DNA of 6,410 nucleotides from Pseudomonadota bacterium (GTDB taxonomy: Bacteria; Pseudomonadota; Alphaproteobacteria; Rhizobiales; Segnochrobactraceae): contig JAEZMP010000249.1 of the NCBI GenBank assembly GCA_023442215.1, positions 1 through 6,410 on the forward strand, given 5' to 3'. Below the pieces are notes generated by a model. That model searched no databases. It saw nothing but the letters and a program-made list of their open reading frames with translations, and was not told the DNA's origin. A program made the translations under genes and the position numbers. The first letter of the stretch is position 1, and each line of letters begins with the position of its first letter. Shown here one piece after another: positions 6,392 through 6,410 of this stretch.

Positions 6392-6410
6392 TCACGGGTT
6401 GTGCTGATTT
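6392..6410 (-). CDS. Possible last codons of an upstream gene (perhaps the substrate-binding protein)
   Basis: On the minus strand, one frame entering from the right edge reads ...NQHNP and stops at TGA (6394-6392). A binding-protein gene is commonly found just upstream of the ATPase in this transporter class, and a short polar C-terminus followed by a stem-loop would fit. Only five codons are visible, so this is a guess from context. A second frame stays open to a TGA at 6290-6288, but its peptide is Gly/Ala/Arg-rich and looks like noise. Confidence 0.2.

Larger units (their letters stand above)
6154..6410. other. Leader region upstream of the ABC operon
   Basis: These 257 bases carry no convincing gene. 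They hold the ATPase ribosome binding site (6159-6163), a small GC stem at 6195-6210 (CCGGC with GCCGG), the 11-bp stem-loop at 6253-6280, a near-repeat of one stem arm at 6190-6200, and a 10-base direct repeat CCGCGTCGGC at 6344-6353 and 6360-6369. No good -35/-10 pair reading toward the ATPase was found, so transcription may enter from a gene beyond the right edge. The last 19 bases could be the end of that gene. Confidence 0.5.

Overview
The window is GC-rich with strong third-position G/C bias. It reads as ordinary chromosome of an alphaproteobacterium, most likely Hyphomicrobiales (Rhizobiales). That placement rests on composition and on the resemblance of the DUF4424 protein and the ribose-type ABC transporter to families common there. 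No RNA gene, insertion sequence, phage gene or CRISPR array was found.

Left block (1-1348, minus strand): the N-terminal 70 codons of an isopenicillin-N-synthase-like Fe(II)/2-oxoglutarate oxygenase run off the left edge. Upstream of it on the same strand is a complete secreted DUF4424 protein with a signal peptide, a GTG start and a good Shine-Dalgarno. The 56-base gap suggests co-transcription, DUF4424 first.

Divergent spacer (1349-1683) and plus-strand gene (1684-2523): a 335-base non-coding stretch separates the DUF4424 gene from a plus-strand classical short-chain dehydrogenase/reductase. The spacer contains a perfect TATAAT about 220 bases upstream of the reductase start. A 9-bp GC hairpin with a short T run (2538-2573) lies at the convergent junction between the reductase and the next operon and probably stops transcription from both sides.

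Right block (2575-6153, minus strand): a compact three-gene ribose-type (CUT2) ABC importer operon, transcribed right to left. It encodes a double-domain ATPase, a first permease overlapping it by ATGA, and a second permease 4 bases further on. The two different permeases would form the membrane channel and the tandem ATPase would drive it. The periplasmic substrate-binding protein is not present. The 257 bases upstream of the ATPase (6154-6410) hold a perfect 11-bp stem-loop and possibly the last codons of a preceding gene, which is where a binding-protein gene would be expected. The substrate cannot be read from the sequence.

Nothing here is clearly an undescribed system. The observation most worth a second look is the ATPase: its departures from consensus (NBD1 signature, NBD2 Walker A and Walker B) all fall on one of the two composite ATP sites, so the enzyme looks built with a single competent site. 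Other points of interest are the pairing of DUF4424 with a 2-oxoglutarate oxygenase, and a permease whose conserved GxIDLSxG motif reads GHIDLSVP.
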